44,725 nucleotides of DNA from contig JBAXED010000021.1 of the NCBI GenBank assembly GCA_037140615.1, forward strand, positions 1 through 44,725, read 5' to 3'. Under the pieces are notes generated by a model. It did not search any database. It saw only the letters and a program-made list of their open reading frames with translations, and was not told the DNA's origin. This document shows, piece by piece, positions 1-9,702 of this stretch (the first letter of the stretch is position 1; every line of letters begins with the position of its first letter). This stretch comes from CAINVV01 sp037140615. GTDB lineage: Bacteria > Bacteroidota > Bacteroidia > Bacteroidales > Prolixibacteraceae. The translations under genes and the position numbers were made by a program.

Positions 1-1498
1 TATTTAGCGGATCAGGGTAGTGCAGGTCGATGGTCCAGGAAGTTGGGGCACTGCCATCAGGGTACTTCACGATTTCGGTGAGGTCCTGTTCCTTGAGGAT
101 GAGGTCTCCGATCAACCGCCTGGATTCTCTTTTCCCAGCGATATAGGCCACCCAATCCAATTCACTGTTTGCAAATTTTCCGGCTTCTTTGGAACGGTTC
201 TTTAGAAAAGACCAATTGGAGAAAACAACCAATAATCCGTAATCCCTGATTTTTTCAAAATCTTTTACCTGGTCATATTTCATTCCGGTTTCCCATGTCC
301 ATTCCCCCTTTTTTATGGCCCTGCAACTTTTATCATTGAAAGTGAGGCCCCATGCGATATCCGGAAACTGCACCGGCCGACTGGATTCTAGGGCATACCA
401 TTGGACGGAAGCACCCATGGTCATCTTGTCTTTCACCTGGGGAGCCGTCGACTCTCCAAATTCACTTTTACCTTCACGGCCCATCATGTAATCGGCTCCG
501 GCGAGTGCGCCAATAACTGCATCTCCTGTGCAATCGGCAAAGACAGGCGCCTCAAACCTGAGCTCTTTGGCACTTTCGACGTGTACGGCACGAATGGACT
601 TTATCCGGTCTCCATCTTTTTCTACTGCGTTGGCCCGGTAGTTGAGAAACAGCGTAATATTTTTCTCCTTCAATACAGCATCCATCTTCTTGCTATCCTC
701 ATAAAAGGCTGCTGGCTGAGCATTTCCCTCGCGGGAAGGCCCTATTTCGTTGACCAGGTTTCCAAGTGAAGGATAAGGATTGAGATTAATCCTTCCTCCA
801 AGATGAACACGAACTTCCGAACTGTTGTTGCCCCCCAGAATAGGCCGATCCTGAATCAGCGCCACCTTTACCCCAAGTCTGGCAGCCGAAATAGCTGCGC
901 AAATTCCGGCCATGCCACCACCTATCACTACGAGATCAAATTTTCCGGCCGACTCAGGTTCGGCAGGGATTCCCAATATTTTTTTCCGGAAGGAAGCCAA
1001 TTTAACCGGATCATTTTCAGGTCTGAAAGCGAGATCTTGAGCAAATAGTATGGCATCACATCTGCCGTTGAATCCGGTAAGGTCGTGAAGGGCAAGGGTT
1101 GATTCCCCGGCCTTGATATCGACCGGTCCACCGAATTGCCAACTCCATTCAGTATCCTGGGTTCCAAATGTCTCGCCAAGAGGCTTATTGTTGAGAAGGA
1201 GGGTAAACTTTCCCGGGGTATCCTTGTCGGACCAATAACCCACCCAATTTCTGGTTCGAACAAACACATTGTACTTTCCGGTTGTTGGAAAATTCACTTT
1301 GGTAGAAGCGTCTGCTACCGGCTTCCCCAATCCATGGGCCATCAGGAAAGGAGATCCCATCTGGTCCATAAATTGCTGGTCGAGTACCCAGCCGCCTTTG
1401 TTCTGAAAGCTTTCGGCCTCGACCAGAACCTGGGAAAAAAGGTTTGCCGGGAATACAGAAACGAAAAGACAAAATACCAGGAATTTATAATTTAACAT
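1..1498 (-). CDS. Secreted FAD-dependent oxidoreductase, 3' end outside window
   Basis: An open frame starts at the ATG at 1498 and stays open to the left edge (499 codons), so the C-terminus is missing. Residues 1-23 form a signal peptide ending near FSQ. Residues 24-160 look like a beta-sandwich module (VEAESF, NVFVRTRNW) of the golvesin/xanthan-lyase-associated type. A Rossmann FAD-binding motif GGGMAG follows at 193-198, then GGNNSSEVRVHLGG. This is the FAD_oxidored (PF12831-like) group that Bacteroidota place in polysaccharide loci, often annotated only as FAD-dependent oxidoreductase; the substrate is unknown, and sugar or uronic acid oxidation is my guess. It is the last visible gene of the minus-strand locus, 379 bp after the preceding gene, so it may have its own promoter. 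Confidence 0.85.
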   Translation of the reverse strand, partial: MLNYKFLVFCLFVSVFPANLFSQVLVEAESFQNKGGWVLDQQFMDQMGSPFLMAHGLGKPVADASTKVNFPTTGKYNVFVRTRNWVGYWSDKDTPGKFTLLLNNKPLGETFGTQDTEWSWQFGGPVDIKAGESTLALHDLTGFNGRCDAILFAQDLAFRPENDPVKLASFRKKILGIPAEPESAGKFDLVVIGGGMAGICAAISAARLGVKVALIQDRPILGGNNSSEVRVHLGGRINLNPYPSLGNLVNEIGPSREGNAQPAAFYEDSKKMDAVLKEKNITLFLNYRANAVEKDGDRIKSIRAVHVESAKELRFEAPVFADCTGDAVIGALAGADYMMGREGKSEFGESTAPQVKDKMTMGASVQWYALESSRPVQFPDIAWGLTFNDKSCRAIKKGEWTWETGMKYDQVKDFEKIRDYGLLVVFSNWSFLKNRSKEAGKFANSELDWVAYIAGKRESRRLIGDLILKEQDLTEIVKYPDGSAPTSWTIDLHYPDPLN

Positions 1499-1877
1499 GG
1501 GTAAGATTTTCACAAACTATTTATTTTTATTCTTCAGCCGTTTCATATAGCATTTACAAACAAATTGAATGATTGGATGAAAATAGGATTTGTAAAACCT
1601 TAACTTTCAATCCAAACCTTAGTAGAAACAGAATACGAAGAGAAAACCCCACCTTATTACCTTATTTAAAATAACTCAACTCTCCACATTTGTTTCTTCC
1701 GCCCGATCCCAAAATTCAAACTCCTCGCATGATTTGTAAGCGGGCATCATCTCAAAATCTTTCCTTTCCTACTAAGGTTACTCTGGAAAAAATAAGGTTT
1801 TTCAACCAGCGAATTTCCAGCGATACTTGTCGCAAATTATTCAAATTTTCAATTGAAATGCAGAACCTGAATTAAAA
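1499..1877. other. Gene-free spacer, 379 bp
   Basis: This lies between the start of the FAD oxidoreductase and the stop of the 822-residue protein, both on the minus strand. It is AT-rich. A 61-codon open frame on the plus strand (1690-1875) has no recognisable protein features. I see no convincing TAnnTTTG promoter, terminator or repeat. Confidence 0.5.
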
Positions 1878-4346
1878 TCATTCATATTTCAACCAGGCAG
1901 AAGCCTTGCAATCCCGGTCAGCCACAAACCTGATCCAGCGCGACTGAAACGTATCCGGGAATTTCAGGTTAAAGCTTTCTCCAGATTTCACAGTGACTGT
2001 CTGATATTTCATCCAGGGTCCGTGGCCAATCGGATCTATTTCAATTGTAATCTTCACAGACTCTTTGGAATCATGCGAAAGTTGCAGGGTGCGCTGGTCG
2101 TAAAACCCGATCAGATAAGGATCTGAGGCAACGCCTGCTTGCACTTCCGAATTTTTCCAGGGACCGCCCTCCCCGACCGGCTTGCCCATCTGCCACAAAT
2201 CATCAATTACGCCAGCCCAGATGGAAGCTTTGCCGTCCGCAGAGGTGACGATGTGCGGATTACCCTTTGCTGCCTGCGGATCGATCCCGGTCATGATGAG
2301 CATTCCACGGTAGGAGGTATAATCGAATATCCTGAAGTTGTGTGAAGAAATAGGACGAATTTTAGCAAACCCATCAGCATTCTCTGCCGGAAGTTCGTAA
2401 AATGTGCCAGAGCAGTTGAGCAGGTCGCGCTCCGTGGCCACTTCCCTGCAAATTCTTGTCAGGGAACTCCCCATCAAGCTAGCGAATTTAGGATTCCCTT
2501 TTGGCAGTCGCCACCGGCGGCCTGCATCATCTACAATCAATACAGAAGCATCGTCGATGGTCACGACATCTTTGGGGATGGTCATCTTTTCGCGGATAAA
2601 TTTCGCCATTGCCGGATCTGATCTTTGCTCAAGATGCATCAATGAATCCAGTTCGTAATATCCGGTTTCGGTGAATCCTGTGTCTGATGCTTCTCCAGCC
2701 AAAATTCCAAGTTTTCTTCTGTTTTCTCCAAGGTCCCACAGGTATCCAGCCTTTGTATTTGAAGCAGTTAGTGGTGCCAGTCCGGCAAAAATCGGATTGG
2801 CCACTTTTGTCCGCAACTCCTTCCCTGCATAAGAAAAATGCACAGTAGTTTTGGTCGCCTGTTCCACCTTAACCCTCACCCACTCCCCAATTTCGGTGAA
2901 TGGGATGTTGATTGCCTCGTCGGCCTTTACAATAAAGGACAGGAAGGTATTCCATTGGTTATTACCCTTTTTGTCGACCTCGAAGGTATAGGAAACAGGT
3001 TGTGCCCCTTGATTTTTCACCCAGACAGACCGATGATCCCAACCGGCAAAAAGGAAGGGCTCGGAAACTTCTCCGGCTTTCACGTTTTCAGAAATCCAGA
3101 CAGCTCCCTCCGAAGTGTTGGGTCCCAAATTCCAAGGTGTTTCGAGCGAAGTGAACCAGATATTGGAATTGGATTGGCCGGGTCCCTGTATGTCTCCCTT
3201 TACCTTTCTTTTGTTCAAAAATTCAGATTTTGCGGCATCATCACAGCCAAAAATCAGTTGGTTGTTCCACCTGGCAAAATCACCGATCACCTTGAGGTAA
3301 GCCGATCCAGGACGGATTCCAGCTGAGTTGATGCTACTAAATGTGCCGGGGAAATGCCAGAACATGCCATGCATGGTCATCATGTAGTCAGGACTTTCGG
3401 GTGTACCGATATCCCGGATACGGGGCCATTCGGTGTTCCAGCCATGTGCGCCATCGTAGGAATGACTTGCTTTGGGAAGCCGGTAGAAACTCCATTTCCC
3501 GTTGTCACGGACACCGACCAAGACGGATTTGTGGTCCCATCCGTTGACCCAGATCGGATCCGTATCCGGATGCTGATTGCCGAATATCCCACCCGGCCCG
3601 GTCACTTCGGTAAACTGGTTTCGCCGGATGACTTTCCAGTCCTTTCCATTCCATTCGGCCAGAACGCCCGATTGAATGTCAAATTTCTTTAACGCTTCTG
3701 CGGATGGTTCACCATTGTTGCTGTAGACAGTGACGCCCTGACCGGAATAGAAACCTTTGCCATGTGCGCCGGGTAGGAGCGTCCCCTTAAAATTACCTTC
3801 CGTATCGTTGGATTTTTTCTTGATGACATTGATATCTTCGTACAGGACCGTTGGATTCAGGGTTTTGACATCGACCTCGTAAAACCCCTCTTCCATGGTT
3901 CCGAAATAAATTTTATTGGCTGGATCAGTCAGGTGGCGGGCATTCCCGGTATGACGGCCAGGCATTTCTTTGTAAGGGATGACGCGAACATTCCTTTTTT
4001 TATCGATGGCGTAAGGTCCCATAAACAATTGACTGCTCTCTTTGTGAATCATCCGGTTGGCAGGTGTTCCACCGATACTTTCGGGACGAACAATTTTTTG
4101 AAGTTCCGGTGTAATCTCGTACAGTTTGTCGGACGAGCCAAAGGGCAGATGCGGGCCGTAGGTGATCACCCAAAGCCTGCCGGCCCAGGGAACAACCGCT
4201 CCGGTTCCACATTCCCCCTCATTGTTATAATAGGCAAGGTGCGGGTAGATGCCGCTGAAAGATTTTGGGGTAGCAACTTTTTGAGCCACGCCATTACCGG
4301 CCAAAATAAGCAAGACTGTCAGCAGAAGGCTAAATTTTAACTTCAT
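1878..4346 (-). CDS. Large secreted protein of unknown function with internal duplication
   Basis: The 822 residues begin with a signal peptide (1-22, ending GVAQ). I do not recognise a catalytic family. Many short WxG/GxxW-containing stretches suggest beta-propeller or beta-sandwich folding. Two segments are clearly related: residues 405-507 and 718-821 share the order W-x(2)-G, EG, then AG-[EV]-[VA]-S-[ED]-P-[FY]-L, a D-[HQ]-R strand, an acidic turn, a W and a final aromatic-Y. Each follows a propeller-like stretch, so the protein may be two copies of propeller plus sandwich. It lies 72 bp after GH3 on the same strand and is presumably co-transcribed with the SusCD locus. A glycan-binding or lyase-like role is plausible from context only. 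The start at 4346 is set by the signal peptide. Confidence 0.8.
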   Translation of the reverse strand: MKLKFSLLLTVLLILAGNGVAQKVATPKSFSGIYPHLAYYNNEGECGTGAVVPWAGRLWVITYGPHLPFGSSDKLYEITPELQKIVRPESIGGTPANRMIHKESSQLFMGPYAIDKKRNVRVIPYKEMPGRHTGNARHLTDPANKIYFGTMEEGFYEVDVKTLNPTVLYEDINVIKKKSNDTEGNFKGTLLPGAHGKGFYSGQGVTVYSNNGEPSAEALKKFDIQSGVLAEWNGKDWKVIRRNQFTEVTGPGGIFGNQHPDTDPIWVNGWDHKSVLVGVRDNGKWSFYRLPKASHSYDGAHGWNTEWPRIRDIGTPESPDYMMTMHGMFWHFPGTFSSINSAGIRPGSAYLKVIGDFARWNNQLIFGCDDAAKSEFLNKRKVKGDIQGPGQSNSNIWFTSLETPWNLGPNTSEGAVWISENVKAGEVSEPFLFAGWDHRSVWVKNQGAQPVSYTFEVDKKGNNQWNTFLSFIVKADEAINIPFTEIGEWVRVKVEQATKTTVHFSYAGKELRTKVANPIFAGLAPLTASNTKAGYLWDLGENRRKLGILAGEASDTGFTETGYYELDSLMHLEQRSDPAMAKFIREKMTIPKDVVTIDDASVLIVDDAGRRWRLPKGNPKFASLMGSSLTRICREVATERDLLNCSGTFYELPAENADGFAKIRPISSHNFRIFDYTSYRGMLIMTGIDPQAAKGNPHIVTSADGKASIWAGVIDDLWQMGKPVGEGGPWKNSEVQAGVASDPYLIGFYDQRTLQLSHDSKESVKITIEIDPIGHGPWMKYQTVTVKSGESFNLKFPDTFQSRWIRFVADRDCKASAWLKYE

Positions 4347-4418
4347 ATGGAAATTTTTTCTTTAGATGAGGATAAACATTTTTAAAAAACATAGACTGTT
4401 TCTGATTTTCCCTTCTTG

Positions 4419-6602
4419 TCAATCAACAATCTCAATAATACCCTGAACCACTGTTCCCATCCCAAGCTCATAACTGCGTTGAACAGGCAGCGAACCGCCG
4501 ATAAAAACCTTCACCTTACCCAATTCCGGCTTGTCGTTGCCCTGCTCGTCTACGATGCTCAGCATGGCTGGCGTCAAATGGAAATTCACCTTTTTGCTTT
4601 CTCCAGGTTTGAGGTGGACCCGTTGGAAACCTTTGAGCGAAAACAAAGGTGTATCGGCAATTCCCTTTTCCCTGGTGAGGTAGAGTTGCACCACTTCATC
4701 GCCTTCCATCTTACCTTCGTTCTTAACGGTGATCTCAGCCTGAACAGATTGGCTTTTGGTTGCTTTGGTGGCAGAAAATTTCAAATCAGAACAGCTAAAT
4801 TTCGCGTAGGACAATCCGTAGCCAAACGGATAAAAAGGTTCTTGTTCCATGTAGCGGTAGGTACGCCCCTTCATATCGTAATTGTCGTAGGCTGGAAGCT
4901 GATCCAGCGATTTGGGAAAGGTGATGGGCAATCTTCCGGATGGGGAAACCTGACCAAACAGAATATCCGCCACTGCGTTACCCCCCTCTTCTCCGGGGTA
5001 CCAGGCCCACAATACTGCATCGGCCAGCTCACTGATCTCACTCATGTTGACCGGAGATCCTGAAGTGAGGACGACCACGATGGGTTTGGTGTTGTCTTTG
5101 CGTAGCTTTTTCAGAAACTCTACCTGATTCTTTGGAAGATCGTAGTTAAGCCGGTCGCCAAAATCAGCCGAAGCGATCGATTCCCCCTCTTCACCCTCCA
5201 GGTTACCCGACAATCCCATCACCACTACGATGGCATCAGCCTGTTTGGCGTCACCGGAGGTCCAGTCGATCGGGTTGACATTCTCCCTGTCGGGCAAAAA
5301 GCCTTGCTTATACTGAAGCAGACTGCCTGGGGCCAGGTGTCCGGCGATGCCCTCCTGGATGGTGACCATATTTTGGTTCACGCCATAATAGTTGCCCATC
5401 AGGGCATCCACGCTGGTGGCATTGGGTCCGGTGATAAAAAGATAGCCGATGTCATTTTTCAAGGGAAGGGCACCGTTGTTCTTCAGCATCACGATAGATT
5501 TCTGGGCTGCTTCAAGTGCTATCTTCCTGTTTTTGGCAGAGTTGATGACCTCCGGGGAAATCGCGGCATAAGGATTTTTGCCCTCATCGTCAAACATGCC
5601 CAGTTTAAAACGGGTGCGGAGCAGGATGGCCAGGGAGACATCGATCTCCTTTTCGGTGACCAGTCCCTGCTTAACGGCATCGATCAGGTAGGGAAAATAT
5701 TCATCCCCGCAATTGAGGTTGACCCCCTTCTTGAGCGACAAAGCAGCAGATTCGGCAGGTGTGGCAGTATATTTGTGTCCTTTGTCAATATCGGCAATGG
5801 CCCAGCAATCGGAGACCACATGCCCTTTGAAACCCCAGCTGTTGCGTAGAATATCGACCAGCAACTCTTTGCTTCCACAACAGGGTTCGCTGTTGGTGCG
5901 GTTGTAGGCGCACATCACCGATTCGACACCACCGTCGACCAGCGTTTTGAAAGCCGGCAGATAGGTTTCGTAAAGATCCTTTTTGGAAACCACCGCATTG
6001 AATTCATGGCGCAGGCGTTCCGGTCCGCTGTGCACGGCAAAATGTTTGGCACAAGCCGCTACCTTCAGGTATTTCGGGTCATTCCCTTGCAAGCCTTTCA
6101 CAAAATTGAGTCCCATCCGGCCAGTCAGAAAGGGATCTTCCCCATAAGTCTCCTGTCCCCTTCCCCATCGCGGATCCCTGAAGATGTTTACGTTGGGTGT
6201 CCAGAAGGTGAGCCCGCCGTATCGGAAGCGGTGGTCTTTTTTGATGGCAGCCTGGTAGATCGCCCTGGCCTCGTCCGACACGGCATCGGCGGTACGAAAG
6301 GCCAGATCCTCATCGAAAGTAGCAGCCAAACCAATCGCCTGCGGAAAAACCGTTGCATTTCCAGATCGCGCCACCCCATGCAATGCCTCGCTCCACCAGT
6401 TGTAGGCAGGAAGATTAAGCCGGTCGATTGCCGGTGAATTGTGCGCCATTTGCTGCACTTTCTCGGTCAGGGTCATCTTGGAAATCAAGTCAGAAACGCG
6501 AACGTCAGTGGGTTTAGATTGATCAAGATACAGCATCTGTTTCTGAGAGTACACTGATCCCGAGGTAAAAAGAAGGAATAGAATTAAAAGGTAAGTTCTC
6601 AT
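4419..6602 (-). CDS. Secreted GH3 glycoside hydrolase (beta-xylosidase/beta-glucosidase type)
   Basis: I place the start at the ATG at 6602 (727 residues), where a signal peptide begins (MRTYLLILFLLF...VYSQ); an upstream TTG in frame would add 32 residues without signal character. The N-terminal TIM-barrel domain holds EALHGVARSG, the substrate-binding KHFAVHSGPE near 186-195 and the nucleophile Asp 265 in HVVSDCWAIA. The second alpha/beta domain has GLSGNLEGEEGES, where the acid/base Glu should lie. A fibronectin-III-like domain (FYPFGYGLSY onward) closes the protein. The ALHG signature is typical of GH3 enzymes acting on xylosides, arabinosides or glucosides; the exact linkage cannot be told from sequence. 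It follows the M14 peptidase gene by 92 bp. Confidence 0.92.
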   Translation of the reverse strand: MRTYLLILFLLFTSGSVYSQKQMLYLDQSKPTDVRVSDLISKMTLTEKVQQMAHNSPAIDRLNLPAYNWWSEALHGVARSGNATVFPQAIGLAATFDEDLAFRTADAVSDEARAIYQAAIKKDHRFRYGGLTFWTPNVNIFRDPRWGRGQETYGEDPFLTGRMGLNFVKGLQGNDPKYLKVAACAKHFAVHSGPERLRHEFNAVVSKKDLYETYLPAFKTLVDGGVESVMCAYNRTNSEPCCGSKELLVDILRNSWGFKGHVVSDCWAIADIDKGHKYTATPAESAALSLKKGVNLNCGDEYFPYLIDAVKQGLVTEKEIDVSLAILLRTRFKLGMFDDEGKNPYAAISPEVINSAKNRKIALEAAQKSIVMLKNNGALPLKNDIGYLFITGPNATSVDALMGNYYGVNQNMVTIQEGIAGHLAPGSLLQYKQGFLPDRENVNPIDWTSGDAKQADAIVVVMGLSGNLEGEEGESIASADFGDRLNYDLPKNQVEFLKKLRKDNTKPIVVVLTSGSPVNMSEISELADAVLWAWYPGEEGGNAVADILFGQVSPSGRLPITFPKSLDQLPAYDNYDMKGRTYRYMEQEPFYPFGYGLSYAKFSCSDLKFSATKATKSQSVQAEITVKNEGKMEGDEVVQLYLTREKGIADTPLFSLKGFQRVHLKPGESKKVNFHLTPAMLSIVDEQGNDKPELGKVKVFIGGSLPVQRSYELGMGTVVQGIIEIVD

Positions 6603-6694
6603 ATTTGAATTAGCATTAGTTTTCAAAGCAACAATTTCCAAAGACACAGAAGTCACCAGCTCGCGGGGTAATTCATCCACTATTTTGAGTTCAT

Positions 6695-7864
6695 TCAAAG
6701 TTGCATCAGATATTTTTTAATTGCCCTTGCCAGATCAGTTCCAAAGGCTCTGGCATTTTCCTGGGTAATGGTTTGACCTTCATTGTTGGCATAAGGGAAT
6801 TCTATTGAAATGGGCAATTTCACCCCTTCTAGTTGTGCCGACCATTTGCTGAAGGAGAGTCCCGGAGTAGTTTTTTCGGCACTATTCCAATCTTTACCAT
6901 AAGGGAAAAAAGATTTTTCAGATATTTTAAGTTCACCTTTATTGGTACTTTTTAGGATGCTGCAAAACAGCCTTTGCTGAGCCGCAATTTTTTCGACCGG
7001 TGATCCTACAACGTAAATATTCTCGTTGTTTTCTGCTTTGATCCAGGGACAATGCAAATCAAGAGCAATTGCCATTTTTTTTTCAGACCAAAGTGGAACC
7101 CAGTTACGAAGGGCAGCTACAGAATTATAAATGCTCGTACCAACATAATCCCTGTTATGGTCATGCGGAATTCTATTTTTACCCTGGTCTCCATTTTCGA
7201 CACCATCTTTGTCCATAAAGGGTATCAAGCAAAATTCGACACTTTTTTTTAGCCATTCGTCCTTCAATATTTCGTTGATGATCCCTTCCATTTCGTAGTT
7301 GCCCATCATTTCGCATGCATGGTGACGTGTAGCAATCAGCACCTTGAATTTCACCGCACTGCTTTTGGGTTTAAGAGTCAGACGCTCAACACTTCTTCCT
7401 GCCTTAGTCTTTGATAATGTGTCGATGGTAACAAATTCAGATTTCAAAAAAGGCTGAATGAACTGTTGAAATTGCTTTTGAGTATAAGGCATTCCCATAC
7501 TAAAGCGAACTTCTGAATTGGTTTTAAAGGTATAGGAAAATTGTGAATCCCATGAATTTTCAGGATTTACCCAACTCCAATGGTTACCTCCGTCCAAACT
7601 AATTGCTGGTCCTTTCGAAGTAAGGCAATTGGGTCTGGTAATTACGAAATTGAGCGTTTTACTTTTTGCATTTTTCACGGCAAAACACCAATAGAACCAA
7701 TCGCCCTTTGTGTCACGCAAATCAGGACGAACCCAGATGGTATCGTTTCGGATATTGTCAATGGTGGCGTTTCCGGAGGGAAAATCGGAGAAAATATTGA
7801 ATTTTTGAGCGGCTAATTGTAAGGTAATTAATGAAAATAGACTAGAGATTAGTAACTTATTCAT
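6695..7864 (-). CDS. Secreted M14-family zinc carboxypeptidase
   Basis: The chosen ATG at 7864 gives 389 residues with a signal peptide (MNKLLISSLFSLITLQLAAQ); an upstream TTG adds only five residues. Zinc ligands of the M14 fold are visible as H182-x-x-E185 in RHHACE and H271 in LDLHCPW. The substrate-binding NRDY follows at 237-240, and the catalytic Glu is E355 in ISIEFPY. The N-terminal 150 residues form a beta-rich domain often found with M14 enzymes of Bacteroidota and Planctomycetes. Its place between SusD and GH3 suggests that the locus target has a peptide or amide component, or that the enzyme removes amide-linked groups; this is inference. It ends 92 bp before GH3. Confidence 0.88.
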   Translation of the reverse strand: MNKLLISSLFSLITLQLAAQKFNIFSDFPSGNATIDNIRNDTIWVRPDLRDTKGDWFYWCFAVKNAKSKTLNFVITRPNCLTSKGPAISLDGGNHWSWVNPENSWDSQFSYTFKTNSEVRFSMGMPYTQKQFQQFIQPFLKSEFVTIDTLSKTKAGRSVERLTLKPKSSAVKFKVLIATRHHACEMMGNYEMEGIINEILKDEWLKKSVEFCLIPFMDKDGVENGDQGKNRIPHDHNRDYVGTSIYNSVAALRNWVPLWSEKKMAIALDLHCPWIKAENNENIYVVGSPVEKIAAQQRLFCSILKSTNKGELKISEKSFFPYGKDWNSAEKTTPGLSFSKWSAQLEGVKLPISIEFPYANNEGQTITQENARAFGTDLARAIKKYLMQL

Positions 7865-7951
7865 GGCATCTTTTTTCAAATTTAAATAGAAGGGGTAGAA
7901 AATTACTACCCCTTTCTAAATTATCTAACCAAAACGAAAATATTGAATCAA

Positions 7952-9691
7952 CTACCAACCCGGATTCTGCTTCAATTTGGCATTGAGTGTCAATTCGTTG
8001 GTTGGGATGGGAGATAAATAATCCCTGTCCGGTTTGAAACCCCAACCTGCAGGTAATGACTTTTGATAAGGTTCGATATAGCCATCACCATTGACATAGA
8101 TATTTTTGCCGACAACCATGGTTGGATAACTAGCCTGTACAAATTTCGCCCCCAGCGGCTTGACTCCAGATATAAGATTATGTGCTCTCCAGCGACAAAG
8201 GTCATCAAAACGATAGCCTTCAACGGCCAATTCAATTTTACGTTCTCTCCTGACTTCGTTGATGATATTAGATAGTGAAGGAAATTCTTTGGTATTGGTC
8301 CATCCATTGATATCTCCCAGATTCATGCTTGGCATACCCACCCTGGCCCGAAGCAAGTTAATGGATTTGTCCAGATCACCTTGCGCAATCGTACCCAATT
8401 CAGCTTTTGCTTCGGCAAAAATTAAGAGTGCTTCAGCATACCTGAAAAGAATGGTTGCCTGATCTGAATCAAAGAAATCGGCTGAACTGTACTTAACAGG
8501 ACGATGCCCCTTCTCAATCTCATAGCCAGTAGTATTTAATCCTCCGGAAGAGGCATTGTCTATTTCAGGATATTGAAATGTTGCCAAAACAACCCCATTT
8601 AAGATTCGCACCGGATCTCCAGGCATATAAAGTGTTTGAGTCAGTCTTGAATCACGGCTCTGGGTAGCTGTCAGGTAAGTGGCGTCCCCCTTGTAAAGTG
8701 GACTCATGGATATCGGAAGACCATCTGAACACAAATAACTTTCAAGAATACTTTTTGAAAGGCCTGTTCCTCGACCATTGTAGGATGTCAAAAATGCGGA
8801 GTGCCCCATGCCCAGTTTAATGTCGTATTTTGCCCACAACATTATTTCTGAAACAGAAGAATAGTCATTGTTATTGAACAAGTTAATGTAATCAAGATTG
8901 GTTTTTCCAGTAGAATATAGCTTAAACTTACCTGTGCTCATTACATTCTCAGCTGCAGCTGCTGCCAATTGAAGGTATTTATTCGGATCAGATCCTGTTA
9001 CCCCAAATGCTGTTCCTGCGTGGTATTTTTCCCAAGTTCCTTCATACAATGCTACTCTTGCTTTCAGTAACAAGGCCAGTTCTTTGTAAACACGGAAAGA
9101 GGTTTCTTTTCCTTTCTCCTTCAGCCGCCCCGCCGCATTGTCCAACAAAGAAATAATACTATCGGCAACTACATTTCGCGCCAGGCGAGGGTCATACAAT
9201 TGAGGAGAGTCCGTCTCCAGTGGTTTCGAATACCAAGGAAGGTCTCCAAATTTGCGCATCAGATTGAAATAAAAAAATGCTTTGAAAAACATGGCTTCGC
9301 CTACAAAAGTATTATAATCGGCAATCGGAGAGGTACAGCTTTTGTAATTGGCCAAAAAGATATTTGTACTTCTGATATCTCCCCAATCCCATCCGCCACC
9401 AGTTGCAGCAACCGTATTGGTACCACCCAAAGTTTTGTTAAACATTGCAGGCACCATGTTGTCGCTATTATTGTCAACTCCGTAAATTCCTGTTCCTGTA
9501 CTGCTGGTCATCTCATACAAATTCGGGAATTTTACATAGTACTGATTGACATATAATTCAAGGTCACTTGTTGTTTTCCAATAATTTGCATCAGTAATTG
9601 CATCCTGCGGATAGCGGTTTAAAAAATCCTGTTTATTGCACGAGGAGAAAATTAGAAGTGCAAAAATCAAATAGAGATATATTCTTTTCAT
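7952..9691 (-). CDS. SusD/RagB-family outer-membrane nutrient-binding lipoprotein
   Basis: The 579-residue product begins with a lipoprotein signal ending at Cys 18 (LIFSSC). SusD hallmarks include DFLNRYPQDAITDANYWKT near the N-terminus, FFYFNLMRKFGDLPWYSKP in the TPR part and the C-terminal RRERKIELAVEGYRFDDLCRW. The family forms the lid of the SusCD pedal-bin transporter and captures oligosaccharides at the cell surface. The start lies 11 bp after the SusC stop, the usual coupled arrangement. The ligand cannot be inferred from sequence. Confidence 0.96.
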   Translation of the reverse strand: MKRIYLYLIFALLIFSSCNKQDFLNRYPQDAITDANYWKTTSDLELYVNQYYVKFPNLYEMTSSTGTGIYGVDNNSDNMVPAMFNKTLGGTNTVAATGGGWDWGDIRSTNIFLANYKSCTSPIADYNTFVGEAMFFKAFFYFNLMRKFGDLPWYSKPLETDSPQLYDPRLARNVVADSIISLLDNAAGRLKEKGKETSFRVYKELALLLKARVALYEGTWEKYHAGTAFGVTGSDPNKYLQLAAAAAENVMSTGKFKLYSTGKTNLDYINLFNNNDYSSVSEIMLWAKYDIKLGMGHSAFLTSYNGRGTGLSKSILESYLCSDGLPISMSPLYKGDATYLTATQSRDSRLTQTLYMPGDPVRILNGVVLATFQYPEIDNASSGGLNTTGYEIEKGHRPVKYSSADFFDSDQATILFRYAEALLIFAEAKAELGTIAQGDLDKSINLLRARVGMPSMNLGDINGWTNTKEFPSLSNIINEVRRERKIELAVEGYRFDDLCRWRAHNLISGVKPLGAKFVQASYPTMVVGKNIYVNGDGYIEPYQKSLPAGWGFKPDRDYLSPIPTNELTLNAKLKQNPGW

Positions 9692-9702
9692 GATTTCAGT
9701 TT

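Noticed and set aside
1..1498. Frameshifted or broken FAD oxidoreductase, suggested by only short complete frames in the region
   Set aside because: Reading from the ATG at 1498 gives one continuous frame to the window edge; the gene is only cut by the window.
1690..1875. 61-codon plus-strand open frame in the spacer after the FAD oxidoreductase
   Set aside because: No domain, signal peptide or promoter, and it lies antisense to the presumed transcript.
4419..6698. GH3 starting at 6698 with 32 extra residues
   Set aside because: It begins with TTG, overlaps the M14 stop, and places the signal peptide internally; the ATG at 6602 is better.
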